A DNA stretch of 38,673 nucleotides. Origin: Oscillospiraceae bacterium (GTDB taxonomy: Bacteria > Bacillota > Clostridia > Oscillospirales > Oscillospiraceae). Positions 31,061 through 38,673 of the stretch are shown here, one piece after another. A program made the position numbers and the translations under genes. The notes under the pieces are model-generated. The model was not told the DNA's origin and did not search any database. It saw only the letters and a list, made by a program, of their open reading frames with translations. The stretch spans positions 1 through 38,673 of the forward strand of contig JAFTUO010000006.1 of assembly GCA_017466215.1 (NCBI GenBank). The letters run 5' to 3'. Within the stretch, counting starts at the first letter, position 1. Each line of letters begins with the position of its first letter.

Positions 31061-31233
31061 GATTATTTTGTAAGGAGATTCGAAGATTATGAATGCAACG
31101 CGGATGAGCGTTGCCGGCGGCAGCTAGATGCCGCCGAACCTTTATCATCGCCCTTGGCGATGATGCAAACGAATCGACCGCGGGTCATCCCGAAGGGAAA
31201 GACCAAGCGAATCGACCGCGGGTCACTAAGAAC
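31061..31233. other. Gene-free region with small hairpins behind the tRNA-Lys terminator
   Basis: The region holds two short hairpins: CGGCGGCA/TGCCGCCG at 31115-31136 and CATCGCC/GGCGATG at 31146-31162. An AAGGAG-preceded ATG at 31089 opens only 12 codons before a stop, and the tRNA-like repeats listed separately lie at its right end. It looks like debris from insertion or deletion events and not an active gene. Confidence 0.45.
31170..31225 (+). repeat. Two 18-bp direct repeats resembling the 3' end of tRNA-Lys
   Basis: CGAATCGACCGCGGGTCA occurs exactly at 31170-31187 and 31208-31225, 38 bp apart. It matches the tRNA-Lys 3' end (31005-31022, CGAATCTCCGGCGGGTCA) at 15 of 18 positions. The second copy is followed by CTA, close to CCA. 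This is suggestive of attachment-site remnants or a tRNA-derived repeat just before an atypical gene. Confidence 0.5.
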
Positions 31234-31262
31234 TTTACTTTTTACCACCAATGTGATATAAT
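31234..31262 (+). promoter_or_regulatory. Promoter of the DUF4375 gene
   Basis: TTTACT (31234-31239), a 17-bp spacer and TATAAT (31257-31262). Confidence 0.65.
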
Positions 31263-31287
31263 TTCCTAAAAAATACAGGAGGAGAGT

Positions 31288-32058
31288 ATGCTGAAAGTGT
31301 CAACGTTCCGGGCAAGCTTATTGGTATCTGCACTTCGCTTTGCCGGTCTTATCGTGGTGTCTGTAATTCTTATTATTGTGGGCGCTATATGGTCTGATAT
31401 TTGCCTTTACATAGGCTTGGCAGCCCTTGCCACGAATCTCATTTTTGTGTTTGCAAGTGCAATTCGGCAGCATCGCCAGATAAATTACCGCGATAAAGAT
31501 AACCCTGAGTTTAATGAACTGATGGAAAAGCTAACCGCCGATCCTGAAGCGTTTTTATCTGAGATAGTTGGCGCAGAGGAAAACAACATGCTTTTGCACG
31601 GGGAAGATCTGCTTGTGCTTTCCGACGATGACTTATTTGAAACGATTTATATGCAAAATATGGACATTGCAGGCGAAGCCGAAGATGAAGATAAAGAAAT
31701 TGAGCAATTCACAGGTGCTCGTCGGACTGTGTATATTCTAGGGCTATATGATGCCGAAATTCAAAATGGTGGACTTTGTCAGTTTTTTGTAAATTCCTCC
31801 CGGGCGGTCGCACCTTATGTGCGTGAAGCGCTGCAAGAGGTAGACGCAAAGGAACATCTGCAGCTTTTCGAAGCGTTTATTACATCCAATGGCATTGATG
31901 TTTCCAATCTTGAATCGTTCAAAGTTTTTAGTATAAGGGGATTCAAAAAGCAAACCAAGCGTTATGATTTTGATGCCTTTGATGATCAATACTACGAACT
32001 TCCTGCATTGCAGGACAAAGTAGTGGAATTTATTAAGAGCCACATAAATGAGTTTTAA
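31288..32058 (+). CDS. DUF4375-domain membrane protein
   Basis: The 256 residues have two membrane helices (about 13-35 and 39-57), an acidic central part (EAEDEDKEIEQF) and a C-terminal DUF4375-type domain (about 140-250) with YILGLYDAEIQNGGLCQFF, VNSSRAVAPYVREAL and FDDQYYEL. DUF4375 (DMP19-like) is of unknown function and often found in accessory regions. The gene is visibly richer in A+T than its neighbours and uses codons such as TTT, GAT and AAA more freely. It also contains one of the few CATG sites. It lies behind tRNA-Lys and tRNA-like repeats, so recent acquisition is likely. AGGAGGAG precedes the ATG. Confidence 0.78.
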   Translation: MLKVSTFRASLLVSALRFAGLIVVSVILIIVGAIWSDICLYIGLAALATNLIFVFASAIRQHRQINYRDKDNPEFNELMEKLTADPEAFLSEIVGAEENNMLLHGEDLLVLSDDDLFETIYMQNMDIAGEAEDEDKEIEQFTGARRTVYILGLYDAEIQNGGLCQFFVNSSRAVAPYVREALQEVDAKEHLQLFEAFITSNGIDVSNLESFKVFSIRGFKKQTKRYDFDAFDDQYYELPALQDKVVEFIKSHINEF

Positions 32059-32064
32059 TAAAAA

Positions 32065-32101
32065 AACAGCGCAGTAGAAATTCTACTGCGCTGTTGTTCT
32101 T
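32065..32101. terminator. Bidirectional terminator between the DUF4375 and FtsW/RodA genes
   Basis: AACAGCGCAGTAGAA (32065-32079) pairs with TTCTACTGCGCTGTT (32081-32095), with A-rich left and T-rich right flanks serving the convergent genes. Confidence 0.88.
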
Positions 32102-32102
32102 T

Positions 32103-33269
32103 TTATAGCGGCGGCCTGATATACCGCTCGTGGCTTCGGGGGGAAGGTCGCGCGTGGACGCCGGATACCAGACCCAGCATTGCGTACGTAGTAACGATGG
32201 AGCTGCCGCCGTAGCTGAAGAACGGCAGCGTCAGGCCGATAACCGGGGTGACACCGAGACACATACCCACGTTATTGATGACCTGGAAGATCATAGCCGA
32301 TGCCGCACCGAAGCAGACCAGACGGCGCATATAGTCCTTGCTGTGGATGCCCACCCAAATGCAGCGGATGATGATCAGCAGCAGCAGAGCGATGACCAGC
32401 ATACAGCCGACAAAGCCCAGCTCCTCGCCAATGGAGGAGAAAATATAGTCCGTGTGCTGGGCAAACAGATTGCCGCCCTGGGTGCGGTTGCCGTTGAACA
32501 GACCCTGGCCGGCAAAGCCACCGCCGGTAAGGGATTTCAGGCTCTCGGTGGTGTGCCAGCCCTCGTCCAGACCCTCAGGGTCGATAACATCGGGAATAAA
32601 TACGTACAGGATGCGGTTTCGCTGCTTCTCAGAGAAGATGTTTGTCCAGATAAACGGAAACACCGCCGCCAAAGCACCGCCGGCCAGCAAAAACCAGAAC
32701 AGGCTGATACCGCCGGCAAAGGCCATGCCCACAAAAATGAACACAAAGATCAGCGAAACGCCCATATCAGAGGAAATGACCAGATTTGCTGCGGCGAACA
32801 GCAGCAAATAGAGACCCACGTGGGTAACCGACCAGACGTGAGACGCCCGGTTTTGGTGGGAGGCCATAACAGAGGCGGTGATGAGGATGTACAGAATCTT
32901 ACAAATTTCCGCAGGCTGGATGTTGATGTGCACGATGGGGATCTCGATCCAGCTCTTGTTACCGGTGTTGTTATCCGTACCGAAGGGGACAAGCAGAAGC
33001 AGCAGCACCATACTGATACCCACCAGAAGCCGCCGATGCTCCGAAAAAACGTCGGTGTCAATACTGGACATAATCGCAAACAGAATGACACCGATGATCG
33101 TAGCGCCGATCTGAATGACGATGTAACGGGTAGAGCCGCCGAATTTTGCGGCATTGGTAACGCTGGCGATGATGAGACTGCCAAAGGCGGATGTGGCAAG
33201 GCACAGCATCAGCAGAAGCATATCGCCCTTGCGGTGAAAGCTCTTCAGTTCCTGAATAAAATCGCGCAA
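32103..33269 (-). CDS. FtsW/RodA/SpoVE-family (SEDS) peptidoglycan polymerase
   Basis: SEDS proteins polymerise glycan strands from lipid II during elongation, division or sporulation. The protein has about ten membrane helices. SEDS signatures are seen: GNKSWIEIP, IQPAEICKILYIL, FAQHTDYIFSSIGEELGFVG and GVTPVIGLTLPFFSYGGSS. The start is TTG at 33269-33267, because AAGGAGG lies 8 bases upstream; the earlier in-frame TTG at 33293 has no ribosome site and would place that AAGGAGG inside the frame. This gives 388 residues. It stands alone with its own promoter, away from a division or mre cluster, so I cannot decide between RodA, FtsW and SpoVE. Confidence 0.92.
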   Translation of the reverse strand: MRDFIQELKSFHRKGDMLLLMLCLATSAFGSLIIASVTNAAKFGGSTRYIVIQIGATIIGVILFAIMSSIDTDVFSEHRRLLVGISMVLLLLLVPFGTDNNTGNKSWIEIPIVHINIQPAEICKILYILITASVMASHQNRASHVWSVTHVGLYLLLFAAANLVISSDMGVSLIFVFIFVGMAFAGGISLFWFLLAGGALAAVFPFIWTNIFSEKQRNRILYVFIPDVIDPEGLDEGWHTTESLKSLTGGGFAGQGLFNGNRTQGGNLFAQHTDYIFSSIGEELGFVGCMLVIALLLLIIIRCIWVGIHSKDYMRRLVCFGAASAMIFQVINNVGMCLGVTPVIGLTLPFFSYGGSSIVTTYAMLGLVSGVHARPSPRSHERYIRPPL

Positions 33270-33295
33270 GCTATCCGCCTCCTTTCTTATCAATC

Positions 33296-33324
33296 ATTCT
33301 ACCATTGATCGACGCAAATGTAAA
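33296..33324 (-). promoter_or_regulatory. Promoter of the FtsW/RodA gene
   Basis: On the minus strand TTTACA (33324-33319), a 17-bp spacer and TAGAAT (33301-33296). Confidence 0.65.
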
Positions 33325-33356
33325 GAAAAAATCCCCCGCGGGAAACCCGCGGGGGA
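33325..33356 (-). terminator. Rho-independent terminator after the M18 aminopeptidase gene
   Basis: On the minus strand TCCCCCGCGGG (33356-33346) pairs with CCCGCGGGGGA (33342-33332) around TTT, followed by six T (33330-33325). It runs directly into the -35 side of the next promoter. Confidence 0.92.
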
Positions 33357-33363
33357 GAAGTGT

Positions 33364-34749
33364 TTATGCCAAATAAATTGCCTTGCAGGCCAGCATGGTC
33401 TCGTAGCAGTCTAGCTTGGAGACCAGCTCGATGGGTGCGTGCATACTCAAAACGGGTACGCCGGCATCCACAGTAACGATATTGCGGTTTGCCATATATG
33501 CGGCAACTGTGCCGCCACCGCCCTGATCCACCTTGCCAAGCGTGGCGATCTGCCAGATGACGCCGGCGTTATCGAAGGTGGTGCGGATGTGGCCCATCGC
33601 CTCGGCGGAAGCGTCGGATGCGCCGCCCTTGCCGCGGGAGCCGGTGTACTTGCAGATGGAAACGCCGTAGTTCAGCGCGGAGTTGTTGCGGCGGTCGCAG
33701 GTCTCCGGGAAGTTGGGGTCAAAGGCGTTGGAAACGTCAGCAGACAGGCAGAAGGAGTTGGCGAAGCACTGGGTCAGCTTGACGCCCTGGGCATCGCACA
33801 GAGCCTCCATAAAGTACTCAAAAGCTTCGCTCTGCATACCGGAAATGCCAACAGAGCCGATCTCTTCCTTGTCCGCCAGGATGCAGACGCTGGTCTTGTC
33901 GGGCGTGCCGATGGTGAACAGAGCCTCCAGTTCGGCGTATGCACAGACGCGGTCGTCGTGGCCGTAAGCGCCGATCAGGCTGCGGTCTAAACCCACCTCG
34001 CGGCAGCGGCCGGCAGGAACGATGGTCAGCTCAGCGGAGAGGAAATCAGTCTCGATGAGGCCGTACTTTTCGTTGAGAAGCTTCATTACATTCAGCTTCA
34101 CCATATCGCTGCCTTCGCCCTCGATAGGCTCAGTGCCCAGGATCACATTCAGCTGCTCGCCGGCAATGCCCTTGGCAAGGGGCTTTTGCATCTGGTCAGC
34201 GGCCAGGTGGGGCAGCAGGTCAGAGACCATCAGGACGGGATCGTTATCATCCTCACCCACAGTAACGGTGATCACAGAGCCGTCCTTGCGGTAGACAACG
34301 CCGTGCAGCGCCAGGGGAATGGTGACCCACTGGTACTTCTTGATACCGCCGTAGTAATGGGTCTTGAAAAATGCGATCTCTGCATCTTCGTAAAGGGGAT
34401 TGGGCTTTAAGTCCATACGGGGAGAATCCACATGGGCGGCGCAAATATTTGCGCCATCGGCAAGGCTACGCTTGCCGATGACAGCAAGCATAATGGATTT
34501 GCCACGGTTATTCAGATAGATCTTGTCGCCGGGCTTGGCAGCCATACCGGGAGCGAAGGGCTTGAAGCCGTTCTTTTCGGCCTCAGCAACCGTCCAGGTG
34601 GTAGCTTCGCGCTCGGTCTTGCACGCGTCCATAAAAGCCATATAGCGCTTGCAGTATTCTTCCATTTCCGAGCGCTGCTCGGGGGTAATGCGGGCGTAGC
34701 CGTTCTTGGGCGCGGCCAGCAGGGATTCACGCAGTTCATCAACAGTCAT
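33364..34749 (-). CDS. M18-family aspartyl/leucyl aminopeptidase
   Basis: This cytoplasmic zinc aminopeptidase forms large tetrahedral complexes and trims N-terminal residues from peptides. The 461 residues are typical of M18. Metal and catalytic segments are ICAAHVDSPRMDLKP (His and Asp), SLIGAYGHDDRVCAYAEL, CILADKEEIGSVG (catalytic Glu and ligand Glu) and the C-terminal VLSMHAPIELVSKLDCYET (ligand His). Start ATG 34749. Its start is 21 bases downstream of the coaE stop on the same strand, so it may be transcribed with coaE. Confidence 0.93.
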   Translation of the reverse strand: MTVDELRESLLAAPKNGYARITPEQRSEMEEYCKRYMAFMDACKTEREATTWTVAEAEKNGFKPFAPGMAAKPGDKIYLNNRGKSIMLAVIGKRSLADGANICAAHVDSPRMDLKPNPLYEDAEIAFFKTHYYGGIKKYQWVTIPLALHGVVYRKDGSVITVTVGEDDNDPVLMVSDLLPHLAADQMQKPLAKGIAGEQLNVILGTEPIEGEGSDMVKLNVMKLLNEKYGLIETDFLSAELTIVPAGRCREVGLDRSLIGAYGHDDRVCAYAELEALFTIGTPDKTSVCILADKEEIGSVGISGMQSEAFEYFMEALCDAQGVKLTQCFANSFCLSADVSNAFDPNFPETCDRRNNSALNYGVSICKYTGSRGKGGASDASAEAMGHIRTTFDNAGVIWQIATLGKVDQGGGGTVAAYMANRNIVTVDAGVPVLSMHAPIELVSKLDCYETMLACKAIYLA

Positions 34750-34770
34750 AGTAATCGTTTCCTTTCTTAC

Positions 34771-35355
34771 TTATTCTGTTTCCATTATACCCAAACGCTG
34801 CAAAAATGCAATACATTTTGCCCGGAACGCATCTAATGTGCCGTCGTTGACCAGCGTATAGGTGCATTTTTCACGATACCAGTCGTCGGGGTGCTGCGCC
34901 CCAATGCGTTTTTGGGCGTAGTCATAGGAAATGCCCTCCCGGGCCATCAGACGCCGGATACGCATTTCTTCCGGCGCGGAAATTGACACGGTTGCATCGC
35001 AAAGATCATCCAAGCCGCTCTCAAAAAGAGCGATGGCGTCAATGGCGGCGTGGGCAGGCTTGGTGTCCAAAACGCGCAAAACCTCCCGTTTGACTGCGCC
35101 GTGGGTGATGCTGTTCAGCTCCAGCAGGGCGGCTTCGTCTGCAAATACCACTTCGCCCAGCTTTTTGCGGTCAAGCTGACCGTCGATCACAGTACCGGGA
35201 AAACGCGCTTCAATGGCCTGCAGCAGATCCTTGTCATCGCGCAAAAGCCGATGATAGATGGCATCGCAGTCCAGGATCACGCCGCCATTGGCCTCAATCA
35301 GCTTCAGCAGCGTGGTTTTACCGCTGCCGCTGCCACCGGTGATACCCAGGATCAT
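34771..35355 (-). CDS. coaE: Dephospho-CoA kinase
   Basis: CoaE performs the last step of coenzyme A synthesis, phosphorylation of dephospho-CoA at the ribose 3' hydroxyl. The 194 residues have the P-loop GGSGSGKTTL (about 6-15), LDCDAIYHRLL, and the lid region with RIRRLMAREGISYDYAQKRI. The start overlaps the stop of the Sua5 gene by 4 bases (ATGA), implying coupled translation. CoA is also the donor of the phosphopantetheine arm for the carrier protein elsewhere in this window, although no direct link is shown. Confidence 0.95.
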   Translation of the reverse strand: MILGITGGSGSGKTTLLKLIEANGGVILDCDAIYHRLLRDDKDLLQAIEARFPGTVIDGQLDRKKLGEVVFADEAALLELNSITHGAVKREVLRVLDTKPAHAAIDAIALFESGLDDLCDATVSISAPEEMRIRRLMAREGISYDYAQKRIGAQHPDDWYREKCTYTLVNDGTLDAFRAKCIAFLQRLGIMETE

Positions 35356-36386
35356 ACCTCCACCTCCGCGTCAATCACGTGGAAAGCCGCGGCTTTTTTC
35401 AGCCGGTTTTGCACGGCAAAGGCAACGCCGTCGCCCTCGGGGCAGCGGGCGTAGACCTGGTGGATGCTGGGGTCGTCCAGCTCCCGCAACGCAGCGAACA
35501 GACCTGCGCAGAGGGTATCCACATCTGCCTCCTGTCCGTAGGAGAGGGGAGCGCAGCCTTCGTACAGCGGCAGCTCTTCCTCAAAGCACAGCACCCGGTC
35601 GCCGGGCTCAAAATGCTTACGGATGTACTGCGCTGCCTTTTCCCGGCTGCCGGACACGATGACCACCGGCTCTGCCGGGGCATAGTGGCGGTATTTCATT
35701 CCAGGGGCTTTTACAACGGCATCGTGGTCGATGCTGGCGGTAACCGCCTTGTCGATCACAAGATCACCCAGTACGGCTTTTAGCTGCTGCGGGGTAATGC
35801 CGCCGGGCCGCAGCAGCCGGGGACGTTCATCGGTCAGATCCACAATGGTGGACTCCACACCAACGCGGCACGGACCGCCGTCCACAATGGCATCAATTCT
35901 GCCGTCGTGATCGTGGTGGACGTGCTGGGCGGTGGTAGTGGAGGGCTTGCCGGAAATATTGGCCGACGGCGCGGCAATGGGAACGCCGGAAAGAGCGATA
36001 ATATCCCGGGTGATGGCGCAGTCGGGGCAGCGCACAGCAACGGTGTCAAGGCCGGCAGTGGTGCGCTTGGGGACAGTGTCCCGGGCAGGCAGCACCATCG
36101 TCAGCGGACCGGGCCAGAAAGCTTCCGCCAGGGCATAGGCCGCCTGGGGGATACTGTGGCAGAATTTTTCGATGTCCTCCGTCCTGGAGACGTGCAGGAT
36201 CAACGGGTTGTCCTGGGGGCGACCCTTGGCTTCGAAAATTTTGGCCACGGCGCTTTCGTCCAATCCGTTGGCACCCAGACCGTAGACCGTTTCCGTGGGA
36301 ATGGCCACCAAACCGCCGTTTTTGATGATGTCAGCGGCGATTTTTGCGGTATTCAGTTCGTTTGCGGACAGCATAAGTGTTCTCAT
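35352..36386 (-). CDS. L-threonylcarbamoyladenylate synthase (Sua5/YwlC type)
   Basis: The enzyme makes threonylcarbamoyl-AMP from threonine, bicarbonate and ATP, the first step of t6A37 tRNA modification. The 344 residues comprise the YrdC/TsaC domain (about 8-200) with GLVAIPTETVYGLGANG, AKGRPQDNPLILHV, SANISGKPSTTT and RPGGI, plus the C-terminal Sua5 domain (about 230-335), making it the long Sua5 form. It is followed by coaE with a 4-base overlap. The ATG at 36386 begins MRTLMLSANELN. Confidence 0.94.
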   Translation of the reverse strand: MRTLMLSANELNTAKIAADIIKNGGLVAIPTETVYGLGANGLDESAVAKIFEAKGRPQDNPLILHVSRTEDIEKFCHSIPQAAYALAEAFWPGPLTMVLPARDTVPKRTTAGLDTVAVRCPDCAITRDIIALSGVPIAAPSANISGKPSTTTAQHVHHDHDGRIDAIVDGGPCRVGVESTIVDLTDERPRLLRPGGITPQQLKAVLGDLVIDKAVTASIDHDAVVKAPGMKYRHYAPAEPVVIVSGSREKAAQYIRKHFEPGDRVLCFEEELPLYEGCAPLSYGQEADVDTLCAGLFAALRELDDPSIHQVYARCPEGDGVAFAVQNRLKKAAAFHVIDAEVEV

Positions 36387-36403
36387 AAAAAGTCTCCTGA
36401 ATA

Positions 36404-37180
36404 CTAAAATCCCATAGCCTGCAGCTGCGCTATGATTTGCAGATAAAATTCGCCTACATCTGCAAGCTGCTTCTTTGTGCCATATACGCCTACCATTTTG
36501 TAATGATCCAGATCATCGCCCAGATTTCCCTGATAATTCCCCCATTGGCTGGAGGAAACGGATACCATACCGTCGGTGGAATCCTGCTCGCAATGGCGGG
36601 AGATGTTGTAAGGGATAAATACCAACGGATTTTTCCCGGTTATGGACGAAGAATAGCTCTGATAGTAGACAGAGGGCATATTGGGCGTGTCACGGTTAAA
36701 CTGCTCCATCGCTTCCGGCGTCAGATCCTTACCCAGCTGCAGAATATCCGGCTGGCGGTCACCGCAGATCCGGTAGAACAGATCGGTAAAAAATGCGATG
36801 CTCTTTGCCATAAAACGGGGCATTTTCAGCAGCTTTTCGCTCAGGCCTGAGCCGTAATGGGGCGTAGACAAAGTGGTAAGCGATGCGACGTGCTTTGCCA
36901 TATCCAGATGGGTGATCATATACCGGCAATCCACACCGCCTTTGGAATGGGCGATGAGATTGACCTTTTCGCAGTTTTCTTTTTGCAGGACAGAGAGAAT
37001 TTCTTCTTTCAGCTGAAGGGCATTGGTGGCGACAGCGCCCACACCGTCCTGATCTGATACATACACAGCAACACCCTGCGCCTTCAGAAAATCTGCAATG
37101 CCGCGAAAGGAACGCCAAAAGCGAAAATCCTTCACCATCATTCCGTGAACAAGAACGATGGGATATCGGGTCTTGATCAT
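36404..37180 (-). CDS. Alpha/beta-hydrolase, lipase-like
   Basis: The 258 residues resemble bacterial triacylglycerol lipases of family I: oxyanion-hole start YPIVLVHGMM (His12), the nucleophile elbow IAHSKGG (Ser79) and LTTLSTPHYGSG. The segment STDGMVSVSSSQWG would give the acid Asp, and DLDHYKMVG the catalytic His. No signal peptide is seen, so it is probably cytoplasmic. The elbow is A-H-S-K-G-G instead of the usual G-H-S-x-G-G. GAGGTG precedes the ATG. It lies between the tpiA terminator and the Sua5 gene, 17 bases before the latter. The substrate is unknown. Confidence 0.85.
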   Translation of the reverse strand: MIKTRYPIVLVHGMMVKDFRFWRSFRGIADFLKAQGVAVYVSDQDGVGAVATNALQLKEEILSVLQKENCEKVNLIAHSKGGVDCRYMITHLDMAKHVASLTTLSTPHYGSGLSEKLLKMPRFMAKSIAFFTDLFYRICGDRQPDILQLGKDLTPEAMEQFNRDTPNMPSVYYQSYSSSITGKNPLVFIPYNISRHCEQDSTDGMVSVSSSQWGNYQGNLGDDLDHYKMVGVYGTKKQLADVGEFYLQIIAQLQAMGF

Positions 37181-37208
37181 ACAATCACCTCAATTTCACG
37201 GATGATTT

Positions 37209-37238
37209 GGAAAAGGGCAGCTGCGCACGCAGCTGCCC
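37209..37238 (-). terminator. Rho-independent terminator after tpiA
   Basis: On the minus strand GGGCAGCTGC (37238-37229) pairs with GCAGCTGCCC (37224-37215), followed by TTTTCC. Confidence 0.85.
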
Positions 37239-37252
37239 CTCTGGTTTTGAAT

Positions 37253-38029
37253 TTAGACAGTGGGCTGATTTGCTGCTTCGATGATCTTCACGAACTTTTC
37301 GGGAACCAGGGAAGCGCCACCGATCAGACCGCCGTCAATGTCGGGCTGAGCCAACAGCTCAAAAGCGTTCTTCTCGTTCATAGAGCCGCCGTACAGGATG
37401 GAGATAGCACGGGCGTTCTTGGAGGAGTACAGCTTGCGAACGACGGTACGGATGTTCTCGCAGACTTCCTCAGCCTGCTCGGGGGTAGCGGTGCGGCCGG
37501 TGCCGATGGCCCAGATGGGCTCGTAGGCGATGATGACCTTGCGGATCTTGTCCTCGGAAACGCCCTGCAGGCCCAGCTTGATCTGCATTGCGATCCACTC
37601 GTCGGTGATGCCAGCCTCGCGCTGCTCCAGGGTCTCGCCGCAGCACATAATGGGGGTCAGGCCAGCTTCCAGAGCGGCCAGGACCTTGGCATTGACATCG
37701 GCATCGGTCTCGCCCATAGCGCGGCGCTCAGAGTGGCCGATGATAACGTACTTGCAGCCGGCGTCCACCAGCATATTGGTTGCGATCTCGCCGGTGTAAG
37801 CGCCAGAAGCGTTGGCGTTGCAATTCTCAGCGCCGATGCCTACGCGGGTCTCACGCATAGCGCGCACAGCAGCGGGGATGCAGACGGCAGGAACGCACAG
37901 TGCGATATCGCACCAGCGGCCCTTGGGCATAATGGCCTTCAGCTGTGTCATAAACTCCTTGGTCTCGGAGGGGGTCTTGTTCATCTTCCAGTTGCCGGCG
38001 ATGACGGTCTTGCGGTACTTTCTGTTCAT
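37253..38029 (-). CDS. tpiA: Triosephosphate isomerase
   Basis: The glycolytic enzyme interconverts dihydroxyacetone phosphate and glyceraldehyde 3-phosphate. The 258 residues form the TIM barrel with active-site Lys15 in GNWKMN, His99 in VIIGHSERR and Glu170 in [11 protein letters not shown]; phosphate-binding loops are YGGSM and IGGASL. The ATG has an AAGGAG site. It lies 126 bases downstream of pgk on the same strand and is probably part of a glycolytic operon, with a stable hairpin in the gap. Confidence 0.98.
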   Translation of the reverse strand: MNRKYRKTVIAGNWKMNKTPSETKEFMTQLKAIMPKGRWCDIALCVPAVCIPAAVRAMRETRVGIGAENCNANASGAYTGEIATNMLVDAGCKYVIIGHSERRAMGETDADVNAKVLAALEAGLTPIMCCGETLEQREAGITDEWIAMQIKLGLQGVSEDKIRKVIIAYEPIWAIGTGRTATPEQAEEVCENIRTVVRKLYSSKNARAISILYGGSMNEKNAFELLAQPDIDGGLIGGASLVPEKFVKIIEAANQPTV

Positions 38030-38108
38030 TTTTATTCTCCTTAATATGTTTGCATCGAAATGTCGATGTGTATTTACAAATTTACGGGTTTTGCGATAAA
38101 TGTTTTAC

Positions 38109-38141
38109 GTCAGTGGCGATCTTTCGAAGATCGCCACTGAC
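38109..38141. other. Strong intercistronic hairpin between pgk and tpiA
   Basis: GTCAGTGGCGATCTT (38109-38123) pairs perfectly over 15 bp with AAGATCGCCACTGAC (38127-38141) around TCG. On the minus strand no run of T follows, so it is more likely an RNA-stability, processing or attenuating element than a terminator. Confidence 0.6.
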
Positions 38142-38155
38142 CGCGATCAATTTAA

Positions 38156-38673
<518 letters not shown>

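Noticed and set aside
31170-31225. CRISPR-like pair of direct repeats
   Set aside because: There are only two 18-bp copies with one 20-base gap and no cas genes; similarity to the tRNA end explains them better.
30965-31261. 98-codon plus-strand frame starting inside tRNA-Lys
   Set aside because: It begins in the tRNA, crosses a strong terminator and has no ribosome site.

Overview
The window is a chromosomal segment of a low-to-mid G+C Gram-positive, anaerobic, probably spore-forming Clostridia bacterium, most likely an Oscillospiraceae/Ruminococcaceae-type gut organism. The reasons are a Spo0A-family regulator with Spo0A boxes in front of it, strong AGGAGG-type ribosome sites with frequent TTG starts, sigma-A promoters with 17-bp spacers, a DUF1540 protein, C_GCAxxG_C_C and DUF4375 family proteins, RNase J, GdpP, FtsH, a lysine riboswitch, and a tRNA set with encoded CCA. 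No plasmid, phage, insertion sequence or CRISPR array was seen.

Layout. 1-0.6 kb: start of an Fe-S scaffold-like gene (minus) and DUF1540 (plus). 0.6-8.4 kb: a run of mostly single-gene plus-strand units for envelope and stress functions (HtrA protease, Spo0A-like regulator, LytR-CpsA-Psr ligase, BlaI-like repressor, parvulin foldase, N-acetylmuramoyl-L-alanine amidase), each with its own promoter and usually its own terminator. 8.4-11.3 kb: minus-strand dus and RNase J, separated by a pair of inverted small palindromic repeats. 11.5-19.1 kb: one long housekeeping operon gdpP-rplI-dnaB-tilS-hpt-ftsH. 19.1-22.0 kb: a hemolysin III-type membrane protein (minus), lysA under a lysine riboswitch, and a CBS-domain protein. 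22.1-30.6 kb: a tightly packed plus-strand operon with a transglutaminase-like surface protein, an Asp/Glu-type racemase, a dlt-like set (amino-acid adenylation enzyme, DltC-like carrier, MBOAT acyltransferase, SGNH-type protein), a lipoprotein, a C_GCAxxG_C_C protein and a PfkB sugar kinase. 30.7-32.1 kb: tRNA-Gln and tRNA-Lys with a structured spacer, tRNA-like short repeats and a more A+T-rich DUF4375 gene that looks acquired. 32.1-38.7 kb: minus-strand genes for a FtsW/RodA protein, M18 aminopeptidase, coaE, the t6A enzyme Sua5/TsaC, a lipase-like hydrolase, tpiA and the C-terminal part of pgk.

The most interesting system is the dlt-like cluster at 22.2-29.2 kb. It has the logic of teichoic-acid D-alanylation (adenylation, carrier, MBOAT, SGNH partner), but the adenylation enzyme lacks the Cys that marks DltA, the SGNH protein has Cys where the Ser nucleophile should be, and an Asp/Glu-family racemase and a transglutaminase-fold surface protein lie directly upstream in overlapping reading frames. 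I infer a cell-surface or exopolymer modification with an amino acid that may not be D-alanine.

A window-wide signal not tied to any gene is the near absence of the tetranucleotide CATG (about 14 sites by hand scan in 38.7 kb), while CATA, CATC and CATT are common. This suggests long-term avoidance of a CATG-specific restriction system.
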